Below are positions 50,028 to 59,177 of a stretch of DNA of 64,000 nucleotides, piece after piece. The notes beneath the pieces were generated by a model. That model did not search any database and was not told the origin of the DNA. It saw nothing but the letters and a program-made list of their open reading frames with translations. Made by a program: the position numbers and the translations under genes. Origin of the DNA: Corynebacterium sp. MSK297 (GTDB lineage: Bacteria > Actinomycetota > Actinomycetes > Mycobacteriales > Mycobacteriaceae); NCBI RefSeq assembly GCF_030232885.1, contig NZ_JASPGD010000001.1:62001-126000 (forward strand). The letters are read 5' to 3'. Every line of letters begins with the position of its first letter. Position 1 is the first letter of the stretch.

Positions 50028-50948
50028 CTATCGCTGTTCCTCTATGCTATCTGGGGTTACTGGATGTGTGCTATCCGGGCTTGCTGCGCTTTGATCGTTG
50101 CTTGTCGGTTGCCCGGCTGCATCCCGTAGCGCTTGTTTCGCTTCATCTACTCGTGGAGATTGCTGCTGGCTTTGTGCTTGACGTTGCTGCATCGCTTGTT
50201 GGATCTGCTGCATCAAACTGGAAGGCATCGTGACTGGCAAAGAATTTCCTGCCAGAATTGGTTTATCGCCGCGGTACACGAAAGTCCGCGCAATCACCTC
50301 ACGTGCAAGTTCCGCTAATTGCTCAGCCCGTTGCGCTGGGCCTGCCAGGGTGACGCGTAGCATCCAGCGGGGCTTTTCTGCACCGATGACCCGGGTGACG
50401 GCCTGTTTATTCTCACCGACGACTTCCCTTCCCCACGGGCCTTGCTCAAAACGCACTTCGGCGCCACTTTGCGCCATACTTTCAGCAATCTCGTCAGCGG
50501 CTTCCTCCCATTGGCCCGCAGACGACGGTGCTGCGAACGCAATCGGGGTCAACCTGCCATAGTGGGTCACCAAGTGCAGCATCTTGGGTCCTTTTTCGCC
50601 CATTTCAACTTGCACCTGGGAGTCTTTTGGCACAGCAAATTTGACTGATCCTAAGTCAAGCAGCCCCGAAGAAAAATCGCCGAAATCGAATTCGTTGATA
50701 TCGACGGTATCCCCATCGAATGGTCCGGTTTCTCCGGGCGTACTGGTATCGCCAGGCACAGATGGTATTAGTGATCCTTCCTGCACCTCATTGTTCTCGG
50801 CTGACGGATCATCAGAAATATTGTTCTCAGCAACATCTGCAGCTTCGGTTACACCGGTTGCGTCGATCGCTTCGTCGTTACTTACGTCGTTTGATGCCTC
50901 GTCAGCCTTCGCTGTCTTTTTCTTCTTGGAAAAACCCCACAATGCCAT
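50028..50948 (-). CDS. DUF3710-family protein
   Basis: 306 residues: basic N-terminus (GFSKKKKTAKADE), an acidic disordered region to about residue 85, then the DUF3710 domain with VQVEMGEKGPKMLHLVTHYGRLTP and EVVGENKQAVTRVIGAEKPRWMLRV. The last 60 residues are Gln-rich. Function unknown; conserved in actinobacteria next to dut (Rv2696c). AAGGA lies 12 bases upstream of the ATG. Confidence 0.87.
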   Translation of the reverse strand: MALWGFSKKKKTAKADEASNDVSNDEAIDATGVTEAADVAENNISDDPSAENNEVQEGSLIPSVPGDTSTPGETGPFDGDTVDINEFDFGDFSSGLLDLGSVKFAVPKDSQVQVEMGEKGPKMLHLVTHYGRLTPIAFAAPSSAGQWEEAADEIAESMAQSGAEVRFEQGPWGREVVGENKQAVTRVIGAEKPRWMLRVTLAGPAQRAEQLAELAREVIARTFVYRGDKPILAGNSLPVTMPSSLMQQIQQAMQQRQAQSQQQSPRVDEAKQALRDAAGQPTSNDQSAASPDSTHPVTPDSIEEQR

Positions 50949-51005
50949 GCTGAGTATCGTCCTTTCCCGCAGCGGGCTCGCCGCTACATATCATTGACAT
51001 CGTCA

Positions 51006-51067
51006 CTATCATCAGTCGCTATCATCATGACTGTTAATGCGACCGCCACAGCTAGTACGACCGCCAC
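51006..51067. repeat. Paired direct repeats upstream of DUF3710
   Basis: CTATCATCA occurs at 51006-51014 and 51019-51027 (13-base period), and GACCGCCAC at 51041-51049 and 51059-51067 (18-base period). They lie in the 198-base gap between dut and the DUF3710 gene, where the latter's promoter should be. Confidence 0.55.
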
Positions 51068-51146
51068 GGTCACGGCTTAAGACAATGCGCAATGACTTTA
51101 GTGTCTTTGGTGTAATGATTCCTCTGGTGTAGTTTTGTTTGCTTCG

Positions 51147-51599
51147 CTAGTGCGTACCAGTAGAGCCGTAACCAGCGGTTCCGCGTTCTGTCTCAGCGAG
51201 TTCGGTAGTTTCAACAAAGTCAACTAACTCCACGCGTTGAATCACCAATTGCGCAATCCGCATTCCCCGGGTGATGTCAATCGAGTTTTCGGGGTCATGG
51301 TTAATCAAACAAACTTTGATTTCTCCGCGATATTGCGCGTCGATAGTGCCCGGTGTATTCACAACGCTAAGGCCGTGCTTTGCAGCAAGCCCTGAACGGG
51401 GGTGAACCAGCCCGACGGTACCTTCCGGCAACGCGATGGCAATACCAGTCCCGACGAGAGCTCGTTGCCCAGGAGCTAGACTAATATCTTCCGTAGCGCA
51501 CAAATCTGCTCCGGCATCCCCAGGGTGTGCCCGAACAGGCAGCGGTATTTCGGGGTCTAATCGTCGAACTTGGATCTGGCTAAATTGAGATACGCTCAT
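51147..51599 (-). CDS. dut: Deoxyuridine 5-triphosphate nucleotidohydrolase
   Basis: 150 residues with all five dUTPase motifs: [48 protein letters not shown] and the C-terminal [10 protein letters not shown]. It removes dUTP and supplies dUMP. The ATG at 51599 begins [20 protein letters not shown] lies 8 bases ahead, so the transcript may lack a leader. Confidence 0.96.
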   Translation of the reverse strand: MSVSQFSQIQVRRLDPEIPLPVRAHPGDAGADLCATEDISLAPGQRALVGTGIAIALPEGTVGLVHPRSGLAAKHGLSVVNTPGTIDAQYRGEIKVCLINHDPENSIDITRGMRIAQLVIQRVELVDFVETTELAETERGTAGYGSTGTH

Positions 51600-51717
51600 G
51601 TACTGCAAGGTTACCCGTCACTGGTCTCCATGTCGCAGTTGGTCTTGGTTGGCCTGAATTATTCTGGGGTGGTTACCGGTGACCTGGAGTGGTCGTGGCG
51701 TCTTCTCGGGAACTACC

Positions 51718-52293
51718 ATGGCCGTTATGAGCTCATCTGCCAATTCAGCTGACACTGCTAATTCACAAGCTCCACACCCTACCGCCAACTCTGCTCCAGC
51801 CCCCGAAGTGCTGTATCAAGAGCGTCAATGGGTCCCTTGGCACTGGTGGCTGATTGCCCTAGTTGCGGTTGTGATCGGCACCGGCCAGCTAGCGCTGAAC
51901 CGAAATCTCTGGTGGTTCGCAATACCTTTTCTGGTTGTCGCTGCATTGGCAACCTGGGTGCTGATCCACCTATCTTCCACCGTCATCCGCGTCGAACGTG
52001 ATTCCGATGGGACGAGGTGGCTCGTAGCCGGTTCGGCACAGTTGCCCTCGGACGTCGTCAGCCGTAGCTTGGCTGTCCCAAAAAGTGCGAAACGGAATGC
52101 CATGGGTCCACAACTTGATCCAGCCGCCTTCTTGGTGACACACAGTTGGGTTCCGCATCTCGTGATGTTGGTGCTTGACGACCCCGATGACCCCACCCCA
52201 TATTGGTTGGTCAGCGCAAAAAAACCGCGCGCTATTTTAGAAGCGTTCGTCCCGGACCAAGCTGCACAGGCCACAAGTCCGATGGCTGATTAG
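51718..52293 (+). CDS. DUF3093-family membrane protein
   Basis: About 191 residues: Ser/Ala-rich N-terminus, two adjacent membrane helices (about residues 40-85) following RQWVPWHWWLIALV, then a soluble domain with LPSDVVSRSLAVP, RNAMGPQLDPAAFLVTHSW and DDPDDPTPYWLVSAKKP. DUF3093 proteins occur beside dut in actinobacteria (Rv2698). Function unknown. The start is uncertain: ATG at 51718 or 51727, or a GTG at 51679; none has a clear ribosome site. Confidence 0.85.
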   Translation: MAVMSSSANSADTANSQAPHPTANSAPAPEVLYQERQWVPWHWWLIALVAVVIGTGQLALNRNLWWFAIPFLVVAALATWVLIHLSSTVIRVERDSDGTRWLVAGSAQLPSDVVSRSLAVPKSAKRNAMGPQLDPAAFLVTHSWVPHLVMLVLDDPDDPTPYWLVSAKKPRAILEAFVPDQAAQATSPMAD

Positions 52294-52307
52294 CAGCATT
52301 CTGCTGC
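52293..52307. terminator. Short hairpin between convergent DUF3093 and DUF4193 genes
   Basis: GCAGCA-TTC-TGCTGC, immediately at the DUF3093 stop. Six-bp stem, no T-run; a second weak arm pair CCAGG/CCTGG follows at 52315-52340. Confidence 0.4.
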
Positions 52308-52359
52308 AGTTGTGCCAGGCCGCGACTGAGCGCAACCTGGATTTGCACGCGATGAAGAG

Positions 52360-52650
52360 TTACGCGCAGTCGAGGCAAATCTTTAGCCCGTCTTCTTCAT
52401 GTGAAAAACGATTTTTGCGTTGAACCAAAAAGCAGCTATCACATGTAAATTCGTCGGCTTGTCGTGGCACAACTTTCACGTTGAGTTCTTCACCTGAAAC
52501 ATCAACTGTTGGCGGCTCGAAGGGCTCAACGATGTCCCCGTCTTCATCCATCGGGTCGGAATCGCTCTCCGCAGCCTTGAGCCCTTCCAACGAATCTGCT
52601 TCCAATTCGTCTTCTGGGCGAGTGCGGGCCGCATCGTAGTCTGTAGCCAT
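52360..52650 (-). CDS. DUF4193-family small protein with two CxxC pairs
   Basis: 96 residues: acidic N-terminal half (MATDYDAARTRPEDELEADS) and a C-terminal zinc-ribbon-like part, FTCDSCFLVQRKNRF and LKICLDCA. The family is actinobacterial, near sigA (Rv2699c), of unknown function; the four cysteines suggest zinc binding. The ATG at 52650 has AGGA eight bases ahead; the longer open frame is rejected. Confidence 0.88.
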   Translation of the reverse strand: MATDYDAARTRPEDELEADSLEGLKAAESDSDPMDEDGDIVEPFEPPTVDVSGEELNVKVVPRQADEFTCDSCFLVQRKNRFSHEEDGLKICLDCA

Positions 52651-52832
52651 TATCCACGTCCTATTGAGTGATTGATTAATGTCGAAACCGGGTATTCGAG
52701 CACTCAGGCCTTGATGGTTAGAGCCTTGTGATCGACTACTCGACGGTTTTCTCAATGTATGTGCGTCGGATACTAAGCTAAAATAATTACATTGTCATAT
52801 TTCCTGCTCATCTACGCTTTTTAGCAGGATAT

Positions 52833-53756
52833 CTAATCATCAGTTGTAGTCGGAAGCGCCTCTAATGCCCCTGCTGCGTGCAGCTCATCGTGCATGCGTT
52901 CTGCCAACCCAGGCGCATAGGCAGCAAGAACTTCACCCTGGCTGCCTTCAGTAGCAAACTCTGGGGCGTGCACAACAGCCCCAGCTTCTGCGGCAATCAA
53001 CATGCCTGCTGCATAATCCCATTTGTTTAAGGCTGCCTCATAGAACACATCGACCTGTCCACAAGCCACCCGACACAAGTCGAGGGCTGCCGAACCCATA
53101 CGCCGGATATCGCGTACACGACCCAACAGCTTGGTTAAAACTTTGGCTTGGCGCACACGCCTACTGCTTTCATAGGAAAACCCCGTTGCTACCAACGCAA
53201 GTGAGGGATCTGAAACAGTATTGGCCTGTAAAAGTTCAACTTCCCCAGTTACATCCTGTCTAGTCGCTCCACCTCCGAGGTGTGCAGAATACATTTGTTG
53301 ACGCTCGACGTTATACACCGCACCAGCTACAGGTATGCCGTTCCATACCGCTGCCACGGAAACCGAATACTCTGGAATACCGTACAAAAAATTCACGGTG
53401 CCGTCGATGGGATCAATAATCCATTCAATCCCAGTGGTCCCGGTATATCCCGCACCTTCTTCGCCAACCATGCCATCGGCAGGTCGAAGTTGCTGCAGCT
53501 TGCCGACGAGCGCGGCCTCGGTGGCTTTGTCAACTGCGGTGACAGGATCAACTGCGCTACTTTTTGTTTCTACGGTCTGTGCAATCGCAGTAGAACTTCC
53601 AATTTCCTCACTACGGCACGTAATTACTGATCCGCCGAGCCTCGCTAACTCGATTGCAATCTCTCGTAGCTGTTCTGCGGTTTGCACTCGGTGTTGCTGA
53701 CAGAAATCTGCGAAGGAAGCAAGCACTGAATTACGTTGAGTCGCACCGGTAGTCAT
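52833..53756 (-). CDS. suhB: Inositol monophosphatase family protein
   Basis: About 307 residues with MVGEEGA, the metal motif WIIDPIDGTVNFLYG and the C-terminal WDYAAGMLIAAEAG. These enzymes remove phosphate from inositol-phosphate, which feeds PI and mycothiol synthesis, or from related sugar phosphates. The ATG at 53756 begins MTTGATQRNSV with TACGGT six bases ahead; an ATG at 53783 is the alternative. It is divergent from ppgK. Confidence 0.92.
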   Translation of the reverse strand: MTTGATQRNSVLASFADFCQQHRVQTAEQLREIAIELARLGGSVITCRSEEIGSSTAIAQTVETKSSAVDPVTAVDKATEAALVGKLQQLRPADGMVGEEGAGYTGTTGIEWIIDPIDGTVNFLYGIPEYSVSVAAVWNGIPVAGAVYNVERQQMYSAHLGGGATRQDVTGEVELLQANTVSDPSLALVATGFSYESSRRVRQAKVLTKLLGRVRDIRRMGSAALDLCRVACGQVDVFYEAALNKWDYAAGMLIAAEAGAVVHAPEFATEGSQGEVLAAYAPGLAERMHDELHAAGALEALPTTTDD

Positions 53757-53787
53757 ACCCTCACCGTACTCGTTACTTATCATGCGC

Positions 53788-53793
53788 TAATCT
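53788..53793 (+). promoter_or_regulatory. Leaderless -10 box of ppgK
   Basis: TAATCT, 7 bases before the ATG at 53801. Confidence 0.5.
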
Positions 53794-53800
53794 GTCACCC

Positions 53801-54565
53801 ATGTGCGAACAGCAACTCGGTTTTGGCATCGATATCGGAGGCTCTGGAACAAAAGGTGCCTTGGTTAATTTGCATACTGGCGAATTTATCGGTGAACGAA
53901 TTAAGTACGAGACCCCCAAACCAGCGACCCCTGTAGCAGTCGCTGCGACCGTAGCAAGGATCATTGGCCAGGCAGACTGGGATGGTCCCGTGGGGATCGC
54001 TTTGCCCGGTGTCGTTCGCGGATCGTCTATGCTTACTGCCGCTAATATCGACCCATCCTGGTTGCATGCAAATATTCACAATGTTTTCCGTGCGGAACTG
54101 GGTGACCGCGCAATCACTTTCCTCAATGACGCCGACGCCGCAGGATTGGCAGAAGTCGCATACGGAAACCCACAAGCGCAATCGGGTTCAGTCATCTTTT
54201 TAACGATTGGCACAGGCATCGGCTCTGCTTTCTTGGTCGAGGGCAAACTATTTCCTAACACAGAGCTTGGTCACCTTCTCATTGGCAACGAAGAAGCCGA
54301 AAAAATCGCTTCCTCCGGGGTAAAAAAATCGCTTGGTTTAAGTTTTGATGACTGGGCACCGAGATTGGAAAAGGTTCTCCGCGAATACGAGCGACTATTC
54401 AACCCTGCCGCTTTTGTGATCGGTGGAGGAATTTCGCGCAAATCCACTCGTTGGCTACCGCTACTGCAACTTTCCACCCCAATCATACCTGCAACACTGT
54501 TAAACCGTGCGGGTATCGTAGGCGCAGCGCTCGCCGCTCATTCACCCGAGTATGTTGCCGGTTAA
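53801..54565 (+). CDS. ppgK: Polyphosphate glucokinase
   Basis: 254 residues of the ROK fold: GFGIDIGGSGTKGALVNL at the N-terminus, FLNDADAAGLAEVAYG with the catalytic Asp, VIFLTIGTGIGSAF and the ELGHLLIG segment. It phosphorylates glucose with inorganic polyphosphate or ATP. The call over other ROK kinases rests on the GSGTKG motif and the place between suhB and sigA, conserved with M. tuberculosis Rv2702. Confidence 0.93.
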   Translation: MCEQQLGFGIDIGGSGTKGALVNLHTGEFIGERIKYETPKPATPVAVAATVARIIGQADWDGPVGIALPGVVRGSSMLTAANIDPSWLHANIHNVFRAELGDRAITFLNDADAAGLAEVAYGNPQAQSGSVIFLTIGTGIGSAFLVEGKLFPNTELGHLLIGNEEAEKIASSGVKKSLGLSFDDWAPRLEKVLREYERLFNPAAFVIGGGISRKSTRWLPLLQLSTPIIPATLLNRAGIVGAALAAHSPEYVAG

Positions 54566-54619
54566 CCCAAAGTTCTGCCCTGCACAGCCCTGAACACACA
54601 CAAAACATTGATCGTCCGT

Positions 54620-54625
54620 TATACT
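54620..54625 (+). promoter_or_regulatory. Candidate sigA promoter -10 box
   Basis: TATACT in the context CCGTTATACTGGG. It would start a leader of about 190 bases ahead of the sigA GTG. No canonical -35 box at 17 bases. Confidence 0.45.
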
Positions 54626-54660
54626 GGGCGCTCATTCCAGACAATCAACCAACTTCATGA

Positions 54661-54769
54661 TGCGCATTAAACACGGTGATGCTGAAATGATTGTGACATG
54701 TCACTGCGAACACGAGATTCTTGCAGGTGTGACAAGTCAGTCATTTCAGCAGCCACAACCCAATGCGCA
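54661..54769 (+). promoter_or_regulatory. Large foldable element in the sigA leader
   Basis: Nested complementary arms: TGCGCATT (54661-54668) with AATGCGCA (54762-54769), GCTGAAATGA (54681-54690) with TCATTTCAGC (54741-54750), TGTCAC (54699-54704) with GTGACA (54729-54734), and a TGCGAA/TTC-GCA tip. At DNA level GTGACATGTCAC (54693-54704) is a perfect 12-bp palindrome and GTGACAAGTCA (54729-54739) a near copy, so paired operators are the other reading. Confidence 0.55.
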
Positions 54770-54820
54770 CATAGGTAGGCTTGTTCATTGATGTCAGTAC
54801 AATTCGGCGAAAGGGCGTAC

Positions 54821-56179
54821 GTGTCAGCCACTGAATCTTCCGATCAGCCTCTCAACGAGAGCACACCAAGCTCTGCGCGTGCACGTGGCGCGAAGGCAGC
54901 TTCTAGGAAGTCAACCAGCAAGTCTGCGTCGAAGTCTGCTCAGACCAAGACCGGCAAAGCTTCGCAAACCAGTGTCTCCATCGAGCCCGAAGAAATTCCT
55001 GCGGCCACAGCACCAGTCACTGATCCGGTGCTGGATGAACCCATTGACGGGACCGATGATGATCCCGATGTTGAGTCAGACCTCGACGACGCCGGCGCAT
55101 TCGACGACGAGCCTCTTGACGAACAAGAAGCGGCGGAACCAGAACTCGGCGAAGAAGACGAAGAAGACGCTGGCAATTCTGTTTGGGACGAGGATGAATC
55201 CGCGGCACTGCGCCAAGCGCGCAAAGATGCTGAACTTACTGCATCAGCAGACTCTGTACGGGCATATTTAAAGCAAATCGGTAAGGTCGCTCTGCTTAAT
55301 GCGGAGCAAGAGGTTTCTCTCGCAGAACGCATCGAAGCTGGCCTTTATGCGCAGTTCCGTATCGAAGAAATGTCGAAAGCACTCGAAGCTGGAGACAAGC
55401 AGGCCAAGCTCTCTCCTGCCCTGAAACGCGATCTGCGCTCGATCGCCCGCGATGGGCGCAAGGCCAAGAACCACTTGCTGGAAGCAAACCTTCGCTTGGT
55501 GGTCTCTCTAGCAAAGCGTTATACCGGTCGTGGTATGGCCTTTCTGGATTTGATCCAGGAAGGAAACTTGGGCTTGATCCGTGCTGTCGAGAAATTCGAC
55601 TATACAAAGGGCTACAAGTTTTCTACCTACGCCACGTGGTGGATTCGCCAAGCCATCACTCGAGCGATGGCAGACCAGGCCCGCACCATTCGTATTCCGG
55701 TGCATATGGTTGAGGTCATCAACAAATTAGGCCGGATTCAGCGCGAATTGTTACAAGACCTAGGACGCGAACCTACGCCGCAGGAGTTGGCAAAGGAAAT
55801 GGACATCACCGAGGAAAAGGTGATGGAAATCCAGCAATACGCTCGCGAGCCAATTTCACTGGACCAGACCATCGGTGATGAGGGCGATAGCCAGCTTGGA
55901 GACTTCATTGAGGATTCCGAAGCTGTCATTGCCGTTGACGCGGTCTCATTCACGCTGTTGCAAGATCAGCTGCAAGACGTTCTGACGACGTTGTCGGAAC
56001 GTGAGGCCGGCGTCGTCCGCCTTCGTTTTGGTTTAACCGACGGTATGCCTCGTACACTGGATGAAATCGGTCAAGTTTACGGCGTCACCCGTGAACGCAT
56101 CCGGCAAATCGAATCGAAGACTATGTCGAAATTGCGCCACCCTTCGCGCTCCCAGGTGCTCCGCGACTACTTAGATTAA
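54821..56179 (+). CDS. sigA: Primary sigma factor SigA
   Basis: About 452 residues: a long Ser/Lys then acidic N-terminal region (to about residue 145), sigma region 1.2 ([16 protein letters not shown]), region 2 ([40 protein letters not shown]), region 3 ([13 protein letters not shown]) and region 4 ([20 protein letters not shown]). It directs RNA polymerase to housekeeping promoters. The GTG at 54821 has GAAAGGG at good spacing; an ATG at 54791 is possible. A strong terminator follows. Confidence 0.97.
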   Translation: MSATESSDQPLNESTPSSARARGAKAASRKSTSKSASKSAQTKTGKASQTSVSIEPEEIPAATAPVTDPVLDEPIDGTDDDPDVESDLDDAGAFDDEPLDEQEAAEPELGEEDEEDAGNSVWDEDESAALRQARKDAELTASADSVRAYLKQIGKVALLNAEQEVSLAERIEAGLYAQFRIEEMSKALEAGDKQAKLSPALKRDLRSIARDGRKAKNHLLEANLRLVVSLAKRYTGRGMAFLDLIQEGNLGLIRAVEKFDYTKGYKFSTYATWWIRQAITRAMADQARTIRIPVHMVEVINKLGRIQRELLQDLGREPTPQELAKEMDITEEKVMEIQQYAREPISLDQTIGDEGDSQLGDFIEDSEAVIAVDAVSFTLLQDQLQDVLTTLSEREAGVVRLRFGLTDGMPRTLDEIGQVYGVTRERIRQIESKTMSKLRHPSRSQVLRDYLD

Positions 56180-56240
56180 GCCCCCTCCCAATTCGGGAAC
56201 AAACCGCTATCTAGCCACCTTCGGCCATACCGTAGAAAAA

Positions 56241-56281
56241 CAGAAATCCTCACCCAACGGCTTTGTGGGTGAGGATTTCTG
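56241..56281. terminator. Strong bidirectional terminator after sigA
   Basis: Perfect 16-bp stem (CAGAAATCCTCACCCA at 56241-56256 with its complement at 56266-56281), 9-base loop. It stops sigA from the left and the DUF4190 gene from the right. Confidence 0.85.
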
Positions 56282-56311
56282 TGTATGACGAGTGAAACTC
56301 AGTGAAAGAGT

Positions 56312-56875
56312 TTATCCCTCAACGTTTTGTTCTTGCATGGCATCATCGACGCACTCTTGCAACGCGGCTTCGTTGTCTCCGTGTTGTTCATAGCAATCAA
56401 TAAAGCCTATGTCGTCGAGTAGCCTGAACCCGAAGATCACAAGTGCTATACCCACGACAATGGACAAGATAGACGTCACTAAGCCGACTACTGACATCAC
56501 GGTTCTGCGATTTTCGGTACGCCGCTTGCGCCCCACCACCAAGCTGACGATGGACAGCACGATGCCGATGATTCCGAGCAGCGAACCCAGCAAGAATATT
56601 GAGCCAATCAGCGACAGGATACCGATGCCCAACGCCCACGGAGCCACCGGGTTTTTGGATTCATTCAGTGCCTCGAAGCCGCCAGACTGCCCAGCCTCAT
56701 ATCCGCCCGCGTAATAGGCATTACCTGCCTGGTTTTGTCCAGCTTCTTGGCCACCTGCGGAAAAATCATAGCCGTCACTGTGACCATACTGACCGTACTG
56801 GGAGTATTGGCCTGTATCATCACCCGATTGTTGCGAATTATCATCGAAATGGTCTGGATTATTGGGGGTAGACAT
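56312..56875 (-). CDS. DUF4190-type membrane protein with low-complexity N-terminus
   Basis: 187 residues: an N-terminal 75-residue stretch rich in Gln, Gly and Tyr (SQYGQYGHSDGYDF), two membrane helices with a DUF4190-like GILSLIGSIFLLGSLLGIIG pattern followed by a KRRTENRRT loop, and an acidic C-terminus with two cysteines. Function unknown. The inverted repeat TTAACCA (56908-56914) / TGGTTAA (56929-56935) lies upstream. Confidence 0.8.
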   Translation of the reverse strand: MSTPNNPDHFDDNSQQSGDDTGQYSQYGQYGHSDGYDFSAGGQEAGQNQAGNAYYAGGYEAGQSGGFEALNESKNPVAPWALGIGILSLIGSIFLLGSLLGIIGIVLSIVSLVVGRKRRTENRRTVMSVVGLVTSILSIVVGIALVIFGFRLLDDIGFIDCYEQHGDNEAALQECVDDAMQEQNVEG

Positions 56876-56957
56876 GCCTTTCGCTATCCCTTCATGTATA
56901 GATACACTTAACCATTCTTACCTTACCCTGGTTAATGCTAAGCGTGGGTCTTGCGTA

Positions 56958-58766
56958 TTACCAAGCACGCAAATGTTGAATCCGTTCTTTCAGCTGCTCT
57001 GGATTACACAATGCAGTGGGTGGGCCACCACATGCTTTCCGGACTTCATTATGAATCGCACCATGTGGACGTCCGGTGTTCTCTGCCCGGACGGCCACCA
57101 GGGTATTCAGTTCTTTTCGTAGCTTCGGAATTTCCACCGCGGCGATCTCATCATCCTCCTGGGTGCCGGTCTGTACGGAGGCCGAGTGAGGAGAAACCGC
57201 CCGGGACCCCACCAAACTCGATGGCTCATCATCGAGCAAGCCGTTTTTGAGTTTGTGTTGATACTCTGCCTCGGCTTGCCGACGCGCCTTCTCTTCGGCC
57301 TCGCGGGCATCAAGCTGTTCTTCCTGACGTTTCCGCAACAACGCTCTGACTTGTTCCTGATCAAGCAACCCGGGCAGCCCCAAAAAATCAGCTTCTTCGT
57401 CGGAACCACTGAAGGCACCCGTTCCAAACGTCGAACCATCATAGATCAGCGAATCTAGCTCTGCCGAGGCGCCAATTGATTCATAGGACGAGTCTTCCGT
57501 CTTCTCATTTTTTTCTTTATTGGCTTCAGCAACCGCCTCTTCATCCCAAGCCTCCTCACGATGTGGCTTTCCGATGACGTGATCACGAGATGTCTCGAGT
57601 TTTTCCGCAAGATCCAACAACGTCGGTACGGAAGGCAAAAATACGCTTGCGGTCTCCCCAGGCATCCGCGAACGCACAAAACGGCCGATCGCCTGCGCAA
57701 AAAAAAGTGGCGTGGATGCCGAGGTGGCATATACACCAACAGCCAAACGTGGCACATCCACTCCTTCAGAGACCATACGTACCGCCACCATCCATTCATC
57801 CGTGGAATCAGAGAAGGAATTGATGCGTTCTGATGACCCTGGCTCATCAGACAAAATCACCGAAACGGGTGTCGACGAGATTTTCTCCAGTATTTTGGCA
57901 TAGGCGCGGGCAGTTGTCGTATCCGTCGCAATGACCAAACCGCCGGCATCGGGCATATTGGTTCGGATTTGCTGCAGGCGCGTATGCGCGGCCTGCAGCA
58001 CTGCCGGTATCCACTCACCTTTCGGATCCAAAGCGGTACGCCAGGCACGTGCGGTTTCCTCTGCGCTCAGCGGGGTCCCCAAACGCGCAGAAATCTCTTC
58101 CCCCGCACTGGTACGCCAGGTAGCCTCACCAGAATAGGCAAGGAAAACGACAGGGCGAACCACACCGTCGGCAAGCGCGTCGCCGTAATCGTAGGTGTGA
58201 TCCGCCTTCGAAATCTCATGACCTTCACCGTCTTCTTCATAGCGTACAAAAGGGATATACGAATTATCGGATCGAAAAGGCGTACCAGTAAGAGCCAGTC
58301 GATATTCGGCTTGCTCATAGGCCTCACGAACACCATCGCCCCAACTTTTAGCATCGCCTGCATGGTGTATTTCGTCGAGGATCACCAGCGTACGTTTCGA
58401 CGTCGCCAAAGCGTGATGCTTCGGCGGATGCATTCCCACTTGGGCATAGGTAACAACAACTCCATCGTAGGCATAATTAATCGCGGCGGAGTTAGTGAAC
58501 CGATCATCTAAAGACACACCCACGCGCCCAGCGGCCGCAGCCCACTGACGCTTCAAATGCTCAGTGGGAACCACAACGATGATGCGGTCTACGGATCGGT
58601 CTTCTAACAGCTCGGTTGCCACCCGAATAGCAAATGTCGTTTTACCAGCTCCAGGGGTAGCGACGGCCATAAAATCACGCGGGCGTTCCGCCAAAAACTT
58701 CTGCAAAGCCGCCTGCTGCCACGCACGCAAGCTGGAGTTATTGTTAAAATTGCGTGGTTTTGCCAC
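56958..58766 (-). CDS. DEAD/DEAH-type SF2 helicase (SSL2/type I restriction R-like)
   Basis: 602 residues: an entry motif LRAWQQAALQKFL (Q/0 region), Walker A ATPGAGKTTFA (residues 37-44), VILDEIHHAGD (motif II), LALTGTPFRSDN (motif III region), VRMVSEGVDVPRLAVG and QAIGRFVRSR (motifs V and VI). A coiled Glu/Lys/Arg-rich segment (EEQLDAREAEEKARRQAEAE) lies near the C-terminus. The role is unknown; homologues are conserved in the sigA-sigB region. The GTG at 58766 begins VAKPRNFNNNSSLR with GGTGG upstream; the longer open frame is not conserved-looking. Confidence 0.88.
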   Translation of the reverse strand: MAKPRNFNNNSSLRAWQQAALQKFLAERPRDFMAVATPGAGKTTFAIRVATELLEDRSVDRIIVVVPTEHLKRQWAAAAGRVGVSLDDRFTNSAAINYAYDGVVVTYAQVGMHPPKHHALATSKRTLVILDEIHHAGDAKSWGDGVREAYEQAEYRLALTGTPFRSDNSYIPFVRYEEDGEGHEISKADHTYDYGDALADGVVRPVVFLAYSGEATWRTSAGEEISARLGTPLSAEETARAWRTALDPKGEWIPAVLQAAHTRLQQIRTNMPDAGGLVIATDTTTARAYAKILEKISSTPVSVILSDEPGSSERINSFSDSTDEWMVAVRMVSEGVDVPRLAVGVYATSASTPLFFAQAIGRFVRSRMPGETASVFLPSVPTLLDLAEKLETSRDHVIGKPHREEAWDEEAVAEANKEKNEKTEDSSYESIGASAELDSLIYDGSTFGTGAFSGSDEEADFLGLPGLLDQEQVRALLRKRQEEQLDAREAEEKARRQAEAEYQHKLKNGLLDDEPSSLVGSRAVSPHSASVQTGTQEDDEIAAVEIPKLRKELNTLVAVRAENTGRPHGAIHNEVRKACGGPPTALCNPEQLKERIQHLRAW

Positions 58767-58875
58767 AAAACACCACCGATGCTGAAGAAATGCTGAACAC
58801 TGCGACAGAAAGTTAAAGCGAGTTATTCGGACGGTCTCGCCTGCCACAGTCGCTTGGAACTGTCTACTCGTGGAG

Positions 58876-59118
58876 TTACTTCTTGCGTAACCCAGAATAA
58901 ATTTCTTGGCATTTCGGGCACACCGGCGAACCTGGTTTAGCTTGTTTACGCACCGGGAATTTTTCACCACACAATGCGATGATCATTTTTCCGCTGACGG
59001 CGGAATCAACGATCTGATTTTTCTTTACGTAGTGGAAAAACTTTGGCGTATCGTCGTCAGAGCCGGTACGCTCGCGGGTTTCTGGACGTTCGATGGTCTG
59101 GGTTGCTGTGCTCGTCAT
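58876..59118 (-). CDS. DUF3039-family small protein
   Basis: 80 residues: FFHYVKKNQIVDSAVSGKMI, then ALCGEKFPVRKQA and GSPVCPKCQEIYSGL, with cysteines laid out as a zinc-ribbon-like CxxC plus an earlier Cys. Actinobacterial family of unknown function near sigB (Rv2708c). The ATG at 59118 fits the family start but has GGAAGG only two bases ahead; the ATG at 59142 adds eight residues. Confidence 0.87.
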   Translation of the reverse strand: MTSTATQTIERPETRERTGSDDDTPKFFHYVKKNQIVDSAVSGKMIIALCGEKFPVRKQAKPGSPVCPKCQEIYSGLRKK

Positions 59119-59164
59119 GGCCTTCCATTTTGCCGTATTCATAGGATTTTGGGTAGCCAGCCTC

Positions 59165-59170
59165 TAGGCT
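59165..59170 (+). promoter_or_regulatory. Leaderless -10 box of the DUF3099 gene
   Basis: TAGGCT, 7 bases before the ATG at 59178, inside the imperfect palindrome AGCCTCTAGGCT. Confidence 0.5.
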
Positions 59171-59177
59171 GGGGTTT

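Noticed and set aside
51027..51079. 17-codon plus-strand frame MTVNATATASTTATVTA
   Set aside because: Low-complexity Thr/Ala sequence from the GACCGCCAC repeats, no ribosome site; more likely regulatory DNA.
54692..54705. TGTGACATGTCACT as a GlxR (CRP-type) site
   Set aside because: The half-sites TGTGA and TCACT are 4 bases apart instead of the 6 required by the GlxR consensus.
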